63,198 nucleotides of DNA from Thiogranum sp. (GTDB lineage Bacteria > Pseudomonadota > Gammaproteobacteria > DSM-19610). The translations under genes were made by a program, and so were the position numbers. The stretch spans positions 1 to 63,198 of the forward strand of contig JASBST010000070.1 in the NCBI GenBank assembly GCA_030148775.1, given 5' to 3'. This document shows, piece by piece, positions 21,751 through 34,145 of the stretch (the first letter of the stretch is position 1; every line of letters begins with the position of its first letter). A model generated the notes under the pieces. It worked only from the letters and a program-made list of their open reading frames with translations. It was not told the DNA's origin and made no database searches.

Positions 21751-22071
21751 CTAGGCCTCCTCCATGGCACACAGCAGCGGATGTTGATTCTGGCGCGCAT
21801 AGTCGTTGACCTGCGCTACTTTTGTTTCCGCGATGTCCTTGGTAAATACGCCGCATACGCCCTTTCCCCGGGTATGCACATGCAGCATGACCTGTGTGGC
21901 CTTCTCCCGCGGCATGGCGAAAAACTGCTCCAGCAGCAGGACGACAAACTCCATCGGCGTATAATCGTCATTATGCAGCACCACCTTATACAAAGGTGGC
22001 CGCTTGAGCTCCGGCCTGGATTCCAGTACCGACAGGCCCTGATCCGGCGAATTTCGCGATTCCTTCCCCAT
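21751..22071 (-). CDS. clpS: ATP-dependent Clp protease adaptor ClpS
   Basis: ClpS recognises N-terminal Leu, Phe, Trp or Tyr and hands those proteins to ClpA. The 106-residue protein has the unstructured N-terminus followed by [27 protein letters not shown], which includes the Asn-Asp pair that binds the substrate amino group, and the [10 protein letters not shown]-like stretch ([11 protein letters not shown]). Order clpS-clpA is conserved. The transferases that create its substrates (Aat, Bpt) lie 3 kb away. Confidence 0.96.
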   Translation of the reverse strand: MGKESRNSPDQGLSVLESRPELKRPPLYKVVLHNDDYTPMEFVVLLLEQFFAMPREKATQVMLHVHTRGKGVCGVFTKDIAETKVAQVNDYARQNQHPLLCAMEEA

Positions 22072-22205
22072 AACCCGATTTTAACCGATCCGGTCATCCC
22101 CGTGCCGGATTTCCAACGCTTGATTAACAGGATACACATGCTTTCGAAACAAGCAAGCACCCACCTAAGCTGGTGATCTGATGTGCTTTTCCCCGGCCTC
22201 AAGGC

Positions 22206-22355
22206 TTGACTATTTGAAACGACGGACTAACAATAGTCGTTGGCTCTTTGCGAGCCAGAGGAGGGGCTGTCCACACGCCAAAGAGCTTGGGATAGCGCGT
22301 TTAAAAATAAGCTGGGGTAACACCCACCAAAGAACGCAGTGAGGATGTAAGAGTC
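22206..22355 (+). promoter_or_regulatory. Promoter and structured 5' leader of the cold-shock gene
   Basis: TTGACT (22206-22211) and TAACAA (22228-22233) are 16 bases apart. The resulting leader of about 115 bases contains a perfect hairpin TGGCTC-TTTGC-GAGCCA at 22241-22257, then CCAA/TTGG and GGGT/ACCC inverted repeats. Long structured leaders are known to control cspA-type genes by temperature. That this leader does so is inference. Confidence 0.45.
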
Positions 22356-22571
22356 ATGGCGACAGGTATCGTTAAATGGTTCAGTAATGCCAAAGGTTAC
22401 GGTTTCATATCTCCCGACGAAGGTGGTGATGACATCTTCGCGCATTTCTCGTCGATCGAAATGGACGGGTACAAAAGCCTGAAAGAAGGTCAGCGTGTGC
22501 AGTTCGACGTCTCGACCGGGCCGAAGGGTCTTCAGGCCAGTAAAATCTGTTTCGCCGAAACCGTTAGTTGA
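22356..22571 (+). CDS. Cold-shock protein, CspA family
   Basis: The 71-residue protein is a single cold-shock domain that binds single-stranded RNA and DNA as a chaperone. RNP1 is KGYGFISP at residues 13-20 and RNP2 is DIFAHFS at 26-32. MATGIVKWFSNAKGYGF is the typical start. A long structured leader precedes it. It is divergent from clpS and convergent with icd. Which Csp paralogue it matches cannot be decided from the sequence alone. Confidence 0.95.
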   Translation: MATGIVKWFSNAKGYGFISPDEGGDDIFAHFSSIEMDGYKSLKEGQRVQFDVSTGPKGLQASKICFAETVS

Positions 22572-22644
22572 TTTCAGGGTAGCGGTATCCGCAGGAAGCG
22601 GCTGACCCGCCCGCCGTAGAGACGGGCACGTGAGCCTGTGTGCG

Positions 22645-23901
22645 TCACATATTGTCGACTATCGCCTGACCAAACGCGGAACAACTGAGTTTGGTCGCGC
22701 CGTCCATCAACCGTTCCAGATCATAGGTAACGGTCTTGCGCGCGATCGCCCCGGACAAACCTTTTACGATCAGGTCCGCCGAGTCGTTCCACCCCAGATG
22801 GCGTAGCATCATTTCCGCCGACAGAATCAGCGATGCCGGATTGACCTGGTCCTTGCCCGCGTACTTGGGCGCGGTACCATGGGTGGCCTCGAACAGCGCG
22901 ACGGTGTCGGAAAGATTGGCGCCGGGCGCCATGCCGATGCCGCCAACCTGGGCGGCCAGCGCATCGGAAATATAGTCACCATTCAGATTCAATGTGGCGA
23001 TGACACTGTACTCGGCCGGCCGCAGCAGAATCTGCTGCAGAAAAGCATCAGCGATAACATCTTTTACTATAATGTCACTGCCGGTATTGGGATTCTTGAA
23101 CTGACACCAGGGACCGCCGTCGATCTCGACCGCGCCGAACTCCTCGCGCGCCAATTCATAACCCCAGTTCTTGAAGGCGCCCTCGGTGAACTTCATAATA
23201 TTGCCTTTGTGCACCAGCGTCACCGAGTCGCGCTGCTGATCGATGGCGTATTGCAGCGCACGCCGCACCAGACGCTTGGTCCCTTCGGAGGAAACCGGTT
23301 TGACGCCGAGACCCGCCGTGTCGGGAAAGCGGATTTTGCTCACACCCATTTCGTTACGCAAAAAGTCGATAACCTTTTTGACTTCCGCGCTGCCCGCATC
23401 CCACTCGATACCGGCGTAAATATCTTAGGAGTTTTCCCGGAAAATCACCATATCGGTTTTCTCCGGCGCCTTCAGCGGGCTGGGCGTGCCGTCATAGTAG
23501 CGTACCGGGCGCAGACACAGATAAAGGTCGAGCTCCTGGCGTAAGGCGACATTGAGCGACCGGATACCGCCACCCACGGGCGTGGTGAGCGGTCCTTTGA
23601 TCGCGACGCTGAACTCCTTAACCGCCTGCAACGTTTCCTCAGGCAACCAGGTATTGTCACCGTAGATGCGATTGGATTTTTCCCCCGCAAAAATTTCCAT
23701 CCAGACGATCCGGCGTTGGCCGCCGAAAGCCTTTTCGACCGCGGCGTCCACGACCGCGCGCATCACCGGCGTGATATCCACCCCGATGCCGTCACCCTCA
23801 ATAAAAGGCACGATCGGCTGCGCCGGCACGTTAAGTGTCAAATCGTCATTGACGGTGATTTTTTCGCCCTCGTCGGGCACGACAATATTCTGATAACCCA
23901 T
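22645..23901 (-). pseudogene. icd: NADP-dependent isocitrate dehydrogenase with in-frame TAA at codon 159
   Basis: Read through, the frame gives a full 418-residue Icd, close to E. coli Icd (416). Icd makes 2-oxoglutarate and NADPH in the citric acid cycle. The AceK-phosphorylated serine is conserved (Ser115 in [10 protein letters not shown]), as are DGGPW and HGTAPKYAG. At 23425-23427 the coding strand has TAA where the family has GAA in [11 protein letters not shown]. Nothing else is broken. The C-terminal 238 residues could only start at a poor internal site. The start ATG gives [13 protein letters not shown] single G-to-T change, as in infA, explains the stop. Confidence 0.93.
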
Positions 23902-23936
23902 CTGCTTTCCCGGTTTCCTCAATGCAAGATCGCGGG

Positions 23937-23945
23937 ATTGTATCA
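23937..23945 (-). promoter_or_regulatory. Extended -10 promoter element of icd
   Basis: The reverse strand reads TGATACAAT, an extended -10 motif (TGnTACAAT), 36 bases before the icd ATG. The -35 region is weak, as is common for extended -10 promoters. Confidence 0.4.
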
Positions 23946-23988
23946 AATTGGGCGCACAATACACGGGCCATGACTGATCCCATACAAC

Positions 23989-24019
23989 AAAAAACCCCCG
24001 CACCTGTAAGGTGCGGGGG
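23989..24019 (-). terminator. Intrinsic terminator downstream of the secreted-protein gene
   Basis: On the reverse strand a perfect 10-bp stem (CCCCCGCACC with GGTGCGGGGG, 5-base loop) is followed by six T residues. It lies 30 bases past the stop of the gene at 24050-24967 and just before the icd promoter, insulating icd. It is the clearest intrinsic terminator in the window. Confidence 0.9.
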
Positions 24020-24049
24020 TCCGTTTACAGCTATTGTCGGTGGTCGGGG

Positions 24050-24967
24050 TTAAACTTTGCCGCCGGCCGCCTTGATCAGCGATTCCTCGATGGCATTCGG
24101 TGCACACATGATATTGAAGAACGTGGCACCGGTCTCGCTCTGGATCATCGGCAGATGCGGCCAGCTGATAGCGATGCGGAAACGTGCGTACAGCGCATAC
24201 ACGTTGCCATCCGACACCAGGATCTCATAAGGCAGATGACCGGTGGAGCGGATGTCGGCCTTGTCGATCCGGCTCATGATGTACTCGTCACCACTGCAGC
24301 CGCTGTCGTTCAGCGCCACACCGAAGACCGTTTCATCCTTACCGGGGATATCGATGCGATAGACTTTCGTCGCGCCGCCTTTACCCTGAGCCAAGCCGGC
24401 TTCGACCGCGGCGATAGCCTCTTCCTGATTGTCGTACTCCGCCAGTTCGCTCGGATCGTCGAAGTACTCCATGCCGAACATGTAGTGGTACTTGCGCAGA
24501 TCCTTGGCGGTCAACTGCTTGTCGCCGGTCCCATAGGCTTCTTTTTCGCCCAACGCCGATTTCAGACTGGCCAGTGCCGCTTCGGCACCAGAAGTATCCT
24601 CGAGGCGGTAAGCGTCCGCCAGATACACCGGGTTGGTGTAGGCCACCTGAACGTTGTCCCCCACTTTGGTCACGGTGACACGCTGACCGGCTTCATAACC
24701 ACCAAACTCGGAACTGGCAGCGGATTTTTTCAGATCGTCATTGGTGACGGCGATGATGATCGCACCGTCATAAGGGGAATAGGTGCCAACCACCTCGAAC
24801 CCCGCAGCCTGCACTTTACTTTTGGCCTCATCCGCCACGGCCTGAATGTCGCCCGTGGTTTCATACGCCAATACGAAAGGCTTCAATGCCTCTTCGGCAA
24901 ACGCATGGCCTAATGACAATGCCAGCAAGGCACTTGCAACAAAGATTTGCTTAACGACCATGAGCAT
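24050..24967 (-). CDS. Secreted protein of unknown function
   Basis: The 305-residue protein begins with a clear signal peptide (about residues 1-24, cleaved after HAFA), so it should be periplasmic or secreted. I do not recognise the family with confidence. The segment YETTGDIQAVADEAKSKVQAAGFEVVG resembles DUF302-like alpha/beta sandwich proteins, and a second related-looking half (about 130-240) may be a duplication. Two cysteines lie in the C-terminal half (GCSGDEY and NIMCAPN) and could form a disulfide. It is a one-gene unit with a strong GGAGGAG ribosome site, a sigma-70-type promoter with a palindrome, and a strong terminator, suggesting high or inducible expression. Confidence 0.75.
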   Translation of the reverse strand: MLMVVKQIFVASALLALSLGHAFAEEALKPFVLAYETTGDIQAVADEAKSKVQAAGFEVVGTYSPYDGAIIIAVTNDDLKKSAASSEFGGYEAGQRVTVTKVGDNVQVAYTNPVYLADAYRLEDTSGAEAALASLKSALGEKEAYGTGDKQLTAKDLRKYHYMFGMEYFDDPSELAEYDNQEEAIAAVEAGLAQGKGGATKVYRIDIPGKDETVFGVALNDSGCSGDEYIMSRIDKADIRSTGHLPYEILVSDGNVYALYARFRIAISWPHLPMIQSETGATFFNIMCAPNAIEESLIKAAGGKV

Positions 24968-25276
24968 GATGACTCCTCCTCACGTTTTAGTCGTGTTATT
25001 GGTGTGTCCGGAATCTGCGCGGGGCGATTCCAGCGTTATTATTATGGCCTCGGCGCTCTGCCGGTTCTCCGGGCCAGAACAACAGTTTGCCTGGAGAACC
25101 GGAGGCGAACCCGCGCAAAGCGGCTTTGGTCATGGAGCTTACTTTATGGGACCCTGACATAATGTCAAGTCTATGACGCCCCCATGAGGCAAAATTTTAC
25201 AAATTCACACGAATCGTGACAATTAACTACTTGTTTATACTTTAATTCACTAATAGATACAGCAGAGTCAAACACT
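24968..25276. other. Divergent promoter region between the secreted-protein gene and nudJ
   Basis: This 309-base stretch has no coding signal. It holds the leftward promoter and palindrome described separately. Its right part is AT-rich (25195-25260) and should hold the nudJ promoter; GTGACA and TATACT occur there but with a spacer of only 14 bases, so I do not assign it. Confidence 0.4.
25141..25168 (-). promoter_or_regulatory. Sigma-70-type promoter with overlapping palindrome
   Basis: On the reverse strand TTGACA and TAAAGT are 16 bases apart, reading toward the secreted-protein gene. The perfect palindrome TGACATAATGTCA (25155-25167) covers most of the -35 element, a position where a dimeric repressor could block RNA polymerase. 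The leader would be about 165 bases long. Confidence 0.5.
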
Positions 25277-25738
25277 ATGGTCTGGAAACCCAGAGTTACG
25301 GTCGCGGTCATCGCCGAACAAAGTGCACGTTATTTGATGGTGGAGGAAGTGGTCGCCGGGCGGCCTGTTTTCAACCAGCCGGCCGGACACCTGGAAGACG
25401 GCGAAAGCCTGGTCGCCGCGGCAGTACGTGAATGCCTGGAGGAAACCGCCTGGCAGTTTCAGCCGGAGGCTCTAATCGGCCTCTACCGCTGGCGCAGCGC
25501 CCGCAAACAGGACACCTTTCTGCGCGCCACCTTCTGCGGACACTGTATCGAGCGTCTCGCCGAAACCGAACTCGACACCGGAATTGTCGCGGCACACTGG
25601 CTGACATGGGACGAAATTGAAGCGCGTCAGACGCAGTTGCGCAGCCCGCTGGTCATGCATTCCCTGCGTGACTACGTCCGCGGCAAACGTTATCCGCTGG
25701 ACCTGCTGGTCGATATCGACGGCAACGCCGCGCCATGA
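25277..25738 (+). CDS. nudJ: Nudix phosphatase NudJ
   Basis: NudJ-type Nudix hydrolases cleave nucleoside tri- and diphosphates and, in E. coli, hydroxymethylpyrimidine pyrophosphate. The Nudix box runs from GHLEDGESL through [10 protein letters not shown] near residues 38-60. The metal-binding glutamates are present, but the box ends in Ala-Trp where Gly-hydrophobic is usual. The 153 residues fit. It overlaps mnmA by four bases (ATGA), the conserved nudJ-mnmA-hflD order. Confidence 0.9.
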   Translation: MVWKPRVTVAVIAEQSARYLMVEEVVAGRPVFNQPAGHLEDGESLVAAAVRECLEETAWQFQPEALIGLYRWRSARKQDTFLRATFCGHCIERLAETELDTGIVAAHWLTWDEIEARQTQLRSPLVMHSLRDYVRGKRYPLDLLVDIDGNAAP

Positions 25739-26805
25739 AGGTGATGGTAGGGCTGTCAGGCGGGGTGGATTCGTCGGTGGCCGCCTACCTGTTGCTGCAA
25801 CAGGGTTATACCGTCGAGGGTCTGTTCATGAAGAACTGGGACGAAGACGATGAGCCCGGGTATTGCCCCGCCGAGGAGGATCTGGCGCACGCGCGCGCGG
25901 TGGCCGGGCAACTCGGCATTCCTTTGCACACGGTCAGTTTTTCCGCCGAGTACTGGGAGCGCGTCTTCTCCCATTTTCTCGCCGAGTACCGCGCCGGGCG
26001 CACCCCGAACCCGGACATCCTGTGCAATCAGGAAATAAAGTTCAGAGCCTTTCTTGATCACGCGCGGGGACTGGGCGCCGAGGCCATCGCCACAGGCCAC
26101 TACGCCCGGGTACGCGCGCAGCGTGAATCCCGCCAGCTGCTGAAGGGGCTGGACGCCGACAAGGACCAGAGCTATTTTCTTTATCGGCTGAATCAGCGGG
26201 CGCTTCGCCACAGCCTGTTTCCGCTCGGCGAATTGCGCAAACCCGAGGTGCGGAGCATCGCGGCCGGACATGGCTTCGCCAATGCTGACAAAAAAGACAG
26301 CACGGGCATCTGCTTCATCGGGGAACGCAAATTCCGCGACTTCCTCGCCCGCTACCTGCCGGCGCAACCGGGCGAAATCGTCAGCGTCGAGGGCCACCAC
26401 CTGGGGCGGCATCAGGGTCTGATGTTCCACACCATCGGTCAGCGGCAGGGGCTCGGCATTGGCGGAATTCGCGACAACAGCGGCGAGCCCTGGTATGTCG
26501 TCGACAAGGACCTGCAACAAAACCGCCTGGTCGTGGCCCAGGGCGCCAATCATCCCCGTTTGTATCAATCCCGACTGCTGGCGGGCGACCTGCACTGGAT
26601 CGACGAGCGGGCGCCACGCGCGCCGCTGAGCTGCGAGTGTCGCATCCGCTATCGTCAGCAGGTACAGCCGTGCACCGTGGATCTCGACGACGCTGGCGGT
26701 GCGCTGGTGGTGTTTCACCAACCACAGCGAGCCGTCACGCCGGGACAGGCGGTGGTGTTTTATGCGGGCGACGAATGTCTCGGAGGTGGTACGATTCAGT
26801 CATGA
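25735..26805 (+). CDS. mnmA: tRNA-specific 2-thiouridylase MnmA
   Basis: MnmA puts sulfur on U34 of tRNA-Lys, Glu and Gln, taking it from the TusBCD-TusE relay. The PP-loop SGGVDSS is at residues 8-14. The two catalytic cysteines are in [12 protein letters not shown] (near 102) and [13 protein letters not shown] (near 200). The 356 residues are standard. It overlaps both neighbours in ATGA junctions. Confidence 0.97.
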   Translation: MKVMVGLSGGVDSSVAAYLLLQQGYTVEGLFMKNWDEDDEPGYCPAEEDLAHARAVAGQLGIPLHTVSFSAEYWERVFSHFLAEYRAGRTPNPDILCNQEIKFRAFLDHARGLGAEAIATGHYARVRAQRESRQLLKGLDADKDQSYFLYRLNQRALRHSLFPLGELRKPEVRSIAAGHGFANADKKDSTGICFIGERKFRDFLARYLPAQPGEIVSVEGHHLGRHQGLMFHTIGQRQGLGIGGIRDNSGEPWYVVDKDLQQNRLVVAQGANHPRLYQSRLLAGDLHWIDERAPRAPLSCECRIRYRQQVQPCTVDLDDAGGALVVFHQPQRAVTPGQAVVFYAGDECLGGGTIQS

Positions 26806-27440
26806 ACATCGACACCCACCACCACCGCACGCTGGCCTTTGCCGGCGTGTTGCAGGCGCTGCTGTTGGTGAAGCAGACGGCCTATGGACAAAGCTGCGAC
26901 AATGACAGTCTCGAAACCTCCCTGCGCAGCGTGCTGATGCTGGATGCCGACTCGGTGGAGGCGGTCTACGGCGGCAATGGCGGACTGCGCAGCGGTTTGC
27001 GGCTAATACAGACGCAACTGTTGGGCGACCGGCAGAAACCGGACCCCGAATTGAGCCGCTATCTGGTGGTGTTACTGCACCTTGAGCGCAAGCTCAGTAA
27101 ACGTGACGACCTGCTCGAGCGCCTGCGCACCGGTATTGAACACGCGCAGCGCCAGAGCGAACACTTCGATATTCAGCATCCCAACGTCCTGGCGGCGTTT
27201 GCCGACACCTACAGCGACACCATCAGCACGCTCCGTCCCCGCATCATGGTGAACGGCGACCCGCAGCGGTTGCAGGACACGAACGTTGCGCGACGGGTAC
27301 GCGCCCTGTTGCTCGCGGCCATGCGCTCAGTGGTGCTGTGGCGCCAGTGCGGCGGCACCCGGCTGAGCTTGTTACTGCATCGCACCAAACTGACGGAACA
27401 TGCCCGGGAACTGCTGAAAACAGGCTATAGCCTGCATTAA
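26802..27440 (+). CDS. hflD: HflD homologue
   Basis: The 212-residue, mostly helical protein matches HflD, a peripheral inner-membrane protein that in E. coli binds lambda CII and is routinely encoded after mnmA. Recognisable parts are [22 protein letters not shown] at the N-terminus and RAGIRSAVLWRQ-like ([17 protein letters not shown]) near the C-terminus. Its host function is not clear. Its last codons include the palindrome CAGGCTATAGCCTG (27421-27434), which could fold in the message but has no T run. Confidence 0.9.
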   Translation: MNIDTHHHRTLAFAGVLQALLLVKQTAYGQSCDNDSLETSLRSVLMLDADSVEAVYGGNGGLRSGLRLIQTQLLGDRQKPDPELSRYLVVLLHLERKLSKRDDLLERLRTGIEHAQRQSEHFDIQHPNVLAAFADTYSDTISTLRPRIMVNGDPQRLQDTNVARRVRALLLAAMRSVVLWRQCGGTRLSLLLHRTKLTEHARELLKTGYSLH

Positions 27441-27591
27441 GAAAAATATATAATCTATTGTATTTTAATATATTATACGTGACTCGGTGTTTGCGCGTGT
27501 CTGTCCCCGGCCGCGCGGCCACCCCTACCCAGTGAAATTCAAATAGACCATAATGGCGCGCTAACTTTCGGTTCGCCAGCAGGAGCATTGA

Positions 27592-31634
<4,043 letters not shown>

Positions 31635-31638
31635 GGAA

Positions 31639-33339
31639 TCAGACGGTCTCCGTTTCCAGAGCTGGAGACGGTGTCCAGTACTCGCGATGCCACTCGCTGG
31701 AGCTGATCCAGTCGGCGAGGGCTTTTCCGGCCAACGGCGGACGAATGAGATAGCCCTGGGCGGTGTCGCAACCGAGCATCTCCAGCAGATCCCACACGTC
31801 GGTACTCTCGACGCCTTCGGCCACCACTTTCATGCCGAGATTGTGCGCCAGATCGATGGTAGCACGGACGATTACCGCATCGTTTTCGTCCTGATCCATC
31901 TGTGACACAAACGATTTGTCGATTTTGATCTCGTCCACCGGCAACTGCTTCAGATAGGCGAGCGAGGAGTAACCCGTGCCGAAGTCGTCGATCGACAGAT
32001 GGAAACCGATGTTCGACAGCCGCCGCATCACCCGCCGTGCGGTCATGGGGTCGGACATGATCGCGCTTTCAGTGATTTCGAGTACGACATTGGCCGGATC
32101 GACATGATGCCGATCGACCAGTGCCTGCACTTGCGCAGGTAGCCCCCGGTCCTGCAGGCAGCGCACCGACATATTGATGCTGATACACAGGTGCAAGCCG
32201 GCGTTCGCCCAGTGCTTGACCTGCTCCAGCGCCCGGTCGATCACCCATAGCGTTAACGGACGGATGGCGCCGGTTTGCTCGGCCAGGGGAATAAAGTCCT
32301 CCGGCGGAATCTGACCGATCGTCGGATGACACCAACGCACCAGCGCTTCGGCGCAGAAGATCCGGCCGGTCTTGACGTCAACCATAGGCTGGTATTCAAG
32401 CTTCAATTCGTTGTTGGCCACGGCGTCACCGAGATCAGCCGAAAGACCGAGCCGGCTGATAGCCTGGATATCGTCGCTGGGCCGGTAAAAGGCATAGCCC
32501 TGTTGCTTGCGTTTGGCTTCATACATCGCGATATCCGCTGTGCGCATCAACAGGGTCGCGTCCGCGCCATGGTCGGGATACAACACCACGCCGATGCTGA
32601 TCCCGGCGCGCAGACGTATCTCGTCGATGCGAATCGGGCGCTCCATGACCGCCAGAATACGGCGGCAGACAGCCTGGCTCCGCTGGCGATCCGCCCCGGG
32701 CAACAGCAGCGCGAACTCGTCACCGCCAAGCCGGGCGACGGTATCCATATCGCCCAGCACGGACTCCAGCCGGCGTCCCACCTGTTGCAGCAGACGGTCG
32801 CCCACATGATGCCCAAGCGTATCGTTGACTTCCTTGAAGCGATCGAGATCCATGATGAACAAGGCCAGCGACCTGTACTGAGTACGCGCCTGATGCAGCG
32901 CCGCCTCCAACCGCTCCAACAGCAAAGAGCGGTTCGGCAGACTGGTCAGCCCATCGTGTTGTGCCTGATATTCGAGCGCCGAGGTTTCGGCGATGACCTC
33001 CTCGCTGAACCGCTGCAGGCGACTCTCGAGCCGTGCGAGCGGGTCGCCGCGGGACTCGACCGGCAGCGGCACCCCCATGCGGCTGGCATAGTGCTCCAAC
33101 TGCGCATGAATCCGTCGCAGGCGGGATCTCCAGCGCAGCATCAAACAGACCAGCAGTGACAGCGAAACCGTCGCCGCGACCACGCCCGTATGCCTGGAAA
33201 GCAGTTGAAAATGCACCTGCAGCTGCCAGCCGGCGAACACCGTGCCGAGGACGAGCAACGGTATCTTGTAAATCGATACTGCGACGGGCAGCTTGATCAA
33301 CCCGCGCGGCGAAGTGGCCGCGCTGTTCGGTGCTGACAT
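31639..33339 (-). CDS. GGDEF-EAL c-di-GMP enzyme with two membrane segments
   Basis: The 566-residue protein has two N-terminal membrane helices (about 18-65), a short linker, a GGDEF domain with intact RLGGDEFALLL near residue 203, and an EAL domain with CAEALVRW near 330 and DDFGTGYSSLAYLKQLP. Both active sites look complete, so it could make and degrade c-di-GMP; which dominates cannot be read from sequence. There is no recognisable sensor between the helices. It is convergent with purB, with four bases between. A palindrome lies in its upstream region. Confidence 0.92.
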   Translation of the reverse strand: MSAPNSAATSPRGLIKLPVAVSIYKIPLLVLGTVFAGWQLQVHFQLLSRHTGVVAATVSLSLLVCLMLRWRSRLRRIHAQLEHYASRMGVPLPVESRGDPLARLESRLQRFSEEVIAETSALEYQAQHDGLTSLPNRSLLLERLEAALHQARTQYRSLALFIMDLDRFKEVNDTLGHHVGDRLLQQVGRRLESVLGDMDTVARLGGDEFALLLPGADRQRSQAVCRRILAVMERPIRIDEIRLRAGISIGVVLYPDHGADATLLMRTADIAMYEAKRKQQGYAFYRPSDDIQAISRLGLSADLGDAVANNELKLEYQPMVDVKTGRIFCAEALVRWCHPTIGQIPPEDFIPLAEQTGAIRPLTLWVIDRALEQVKHWANAGLHLCISINMSVRCLQDRGLPAQVQALVDRHHVDPANVVLEITESAIMSDPMTARRVMRRLSNIGFHLSIDDFGTGYSSLAYLKQLPVDEIKIDKSFVSQMDQDENDAVIVRATIDLAHNLGMKVVAEGVESTDVWDLLEMLGCDTAQGYLIRPPLAGKALADWISSSEWHREYWTPSPALETETV

Positions 33340-33613
33340 TTATCGTCCTCATCATGTAGCCGGAACGGCCACAGGTGCGTGCGCAGGACCCGCTATTGGC
33401 GGGCACGAGGGCGCAGCGCCCTGTCCGGCATGACAAAATACGCTGGATACTCCTGACCGAGACAGTCGGAGAAACATGATTTTCCTTATATTACTTGTAC
33501 TTGCGCGCCTTCCTTGAGAGCTTATACTTGCAAGTATCGATTAAATAACGGCGGCGGACCGGGAAAATTAACCCTGACTGTACAGCCGCCGGGCGGCACA
33601 GTAATCTGCATCC
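33340..33613. other. Intergenic region with ACTTG repeats and a 14-bp palindrome
   Basis: ATACTTGCAAGTAT (33524-33537) is a perfect palindrome. Two more ACTTG words lie at about 33493-33511 in TTACTTGTACTTGCG. The region separates the divergent GGDEF-EAL gene and the gene starting at 33614. It could be an operator for either. I see no RNA gene. Confidence 0.45.
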
Positions 33614-34144
33614 ATGAACCAACAGGAAAACTTCCGTCGCTTTACCGAACTACGTCTCGGTATCTCCGAGCTGGAGATCGAGCTCCACAGCCGCGACGAA
33701 ACCCGCCACGCCGCCACGCTGATGGTCGCCCAGTGCGAGGAATCGGTGGAAATTTTCAGTCGCGATCTCGACGCACCTTTATACGGCCAGGGCGATTTTC
33801 TTCAAGCGCTGGGCGCATTGTGCCTGCGCAACCGCAAAGCCCGGGTACGGTTGCTGGTGCAGATGCCGCTGGTTGCCGTCAGGCGCGCATATCGGTTTGT
33901 CGAGCTGGCGCGCCGGCTGAGCAGTTCCATCGAATTGCGTCAACCGCACACCGATTATCGGCAGCACAACGAAGCCTTCCTCATCGCCGATCAGTGCGGT
34001 CTCATCCAACGTCCCTTGTCCGATCGCTATGAAGGCAGCGCCAATTTCCATAATCCCGTCCACGCCGCCCGCAAACTCGAATTCTTTACCGAAGTGTGGG
34101 AGCGCAGTGAAACGCATCCCGAATTCCGCCGGCTGCACATCTGA
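33614..34144 (+). CDS. DUF7931-type protein (phospholipase D-like fold)
   Basis: The 176-residue soluble protein resembles the DUF7931 domain found alone or after acetyltransferase domains in gammaproteobacteria. Typical stretches are FSRDLDAPLYGQGDFLQALGALCLRNR, VRLLVQMP and DHNEAFLIAD-like (QHNEAFLIADQCGL). The general shape recalls half a phospholipase D fold, but the HKD catalytic motif is absent, so catalysis is doubtful. Its stop is 1 base from the start of the next gene, so the two form a unit. Function is unknown. Confidence 0.7.
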   Translation: MNQQENFRRFTELRLGISELEIELHSRDETRHAATLMVAQCEESVEIFSRDLDAPLYGQGDFLQALGALCLRNRKARVRLLVQMPLVAVRRAYRFVELARRLSSSIELRQPHTDYRQHNEAFLIADQCGLIQRPLSDRYEGSANFHNPVHAARKLEFFTEVWERSETHPEFRRLHI

Positions 34145-34145
34145 C

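Noticed and set aside
22572-22644. GCCCG/CGGGC hairpin between the cold-shock gene and icd as a terminator
   Set aside because: The stem is short with a long loop and no T run on either strand.
27421-27434. CAGGCTATAGCCTG at the end of hflD as a terminator
   Set aside because: The stem is only 5 bp with a TATA loop and no T run follows on the coding strand.
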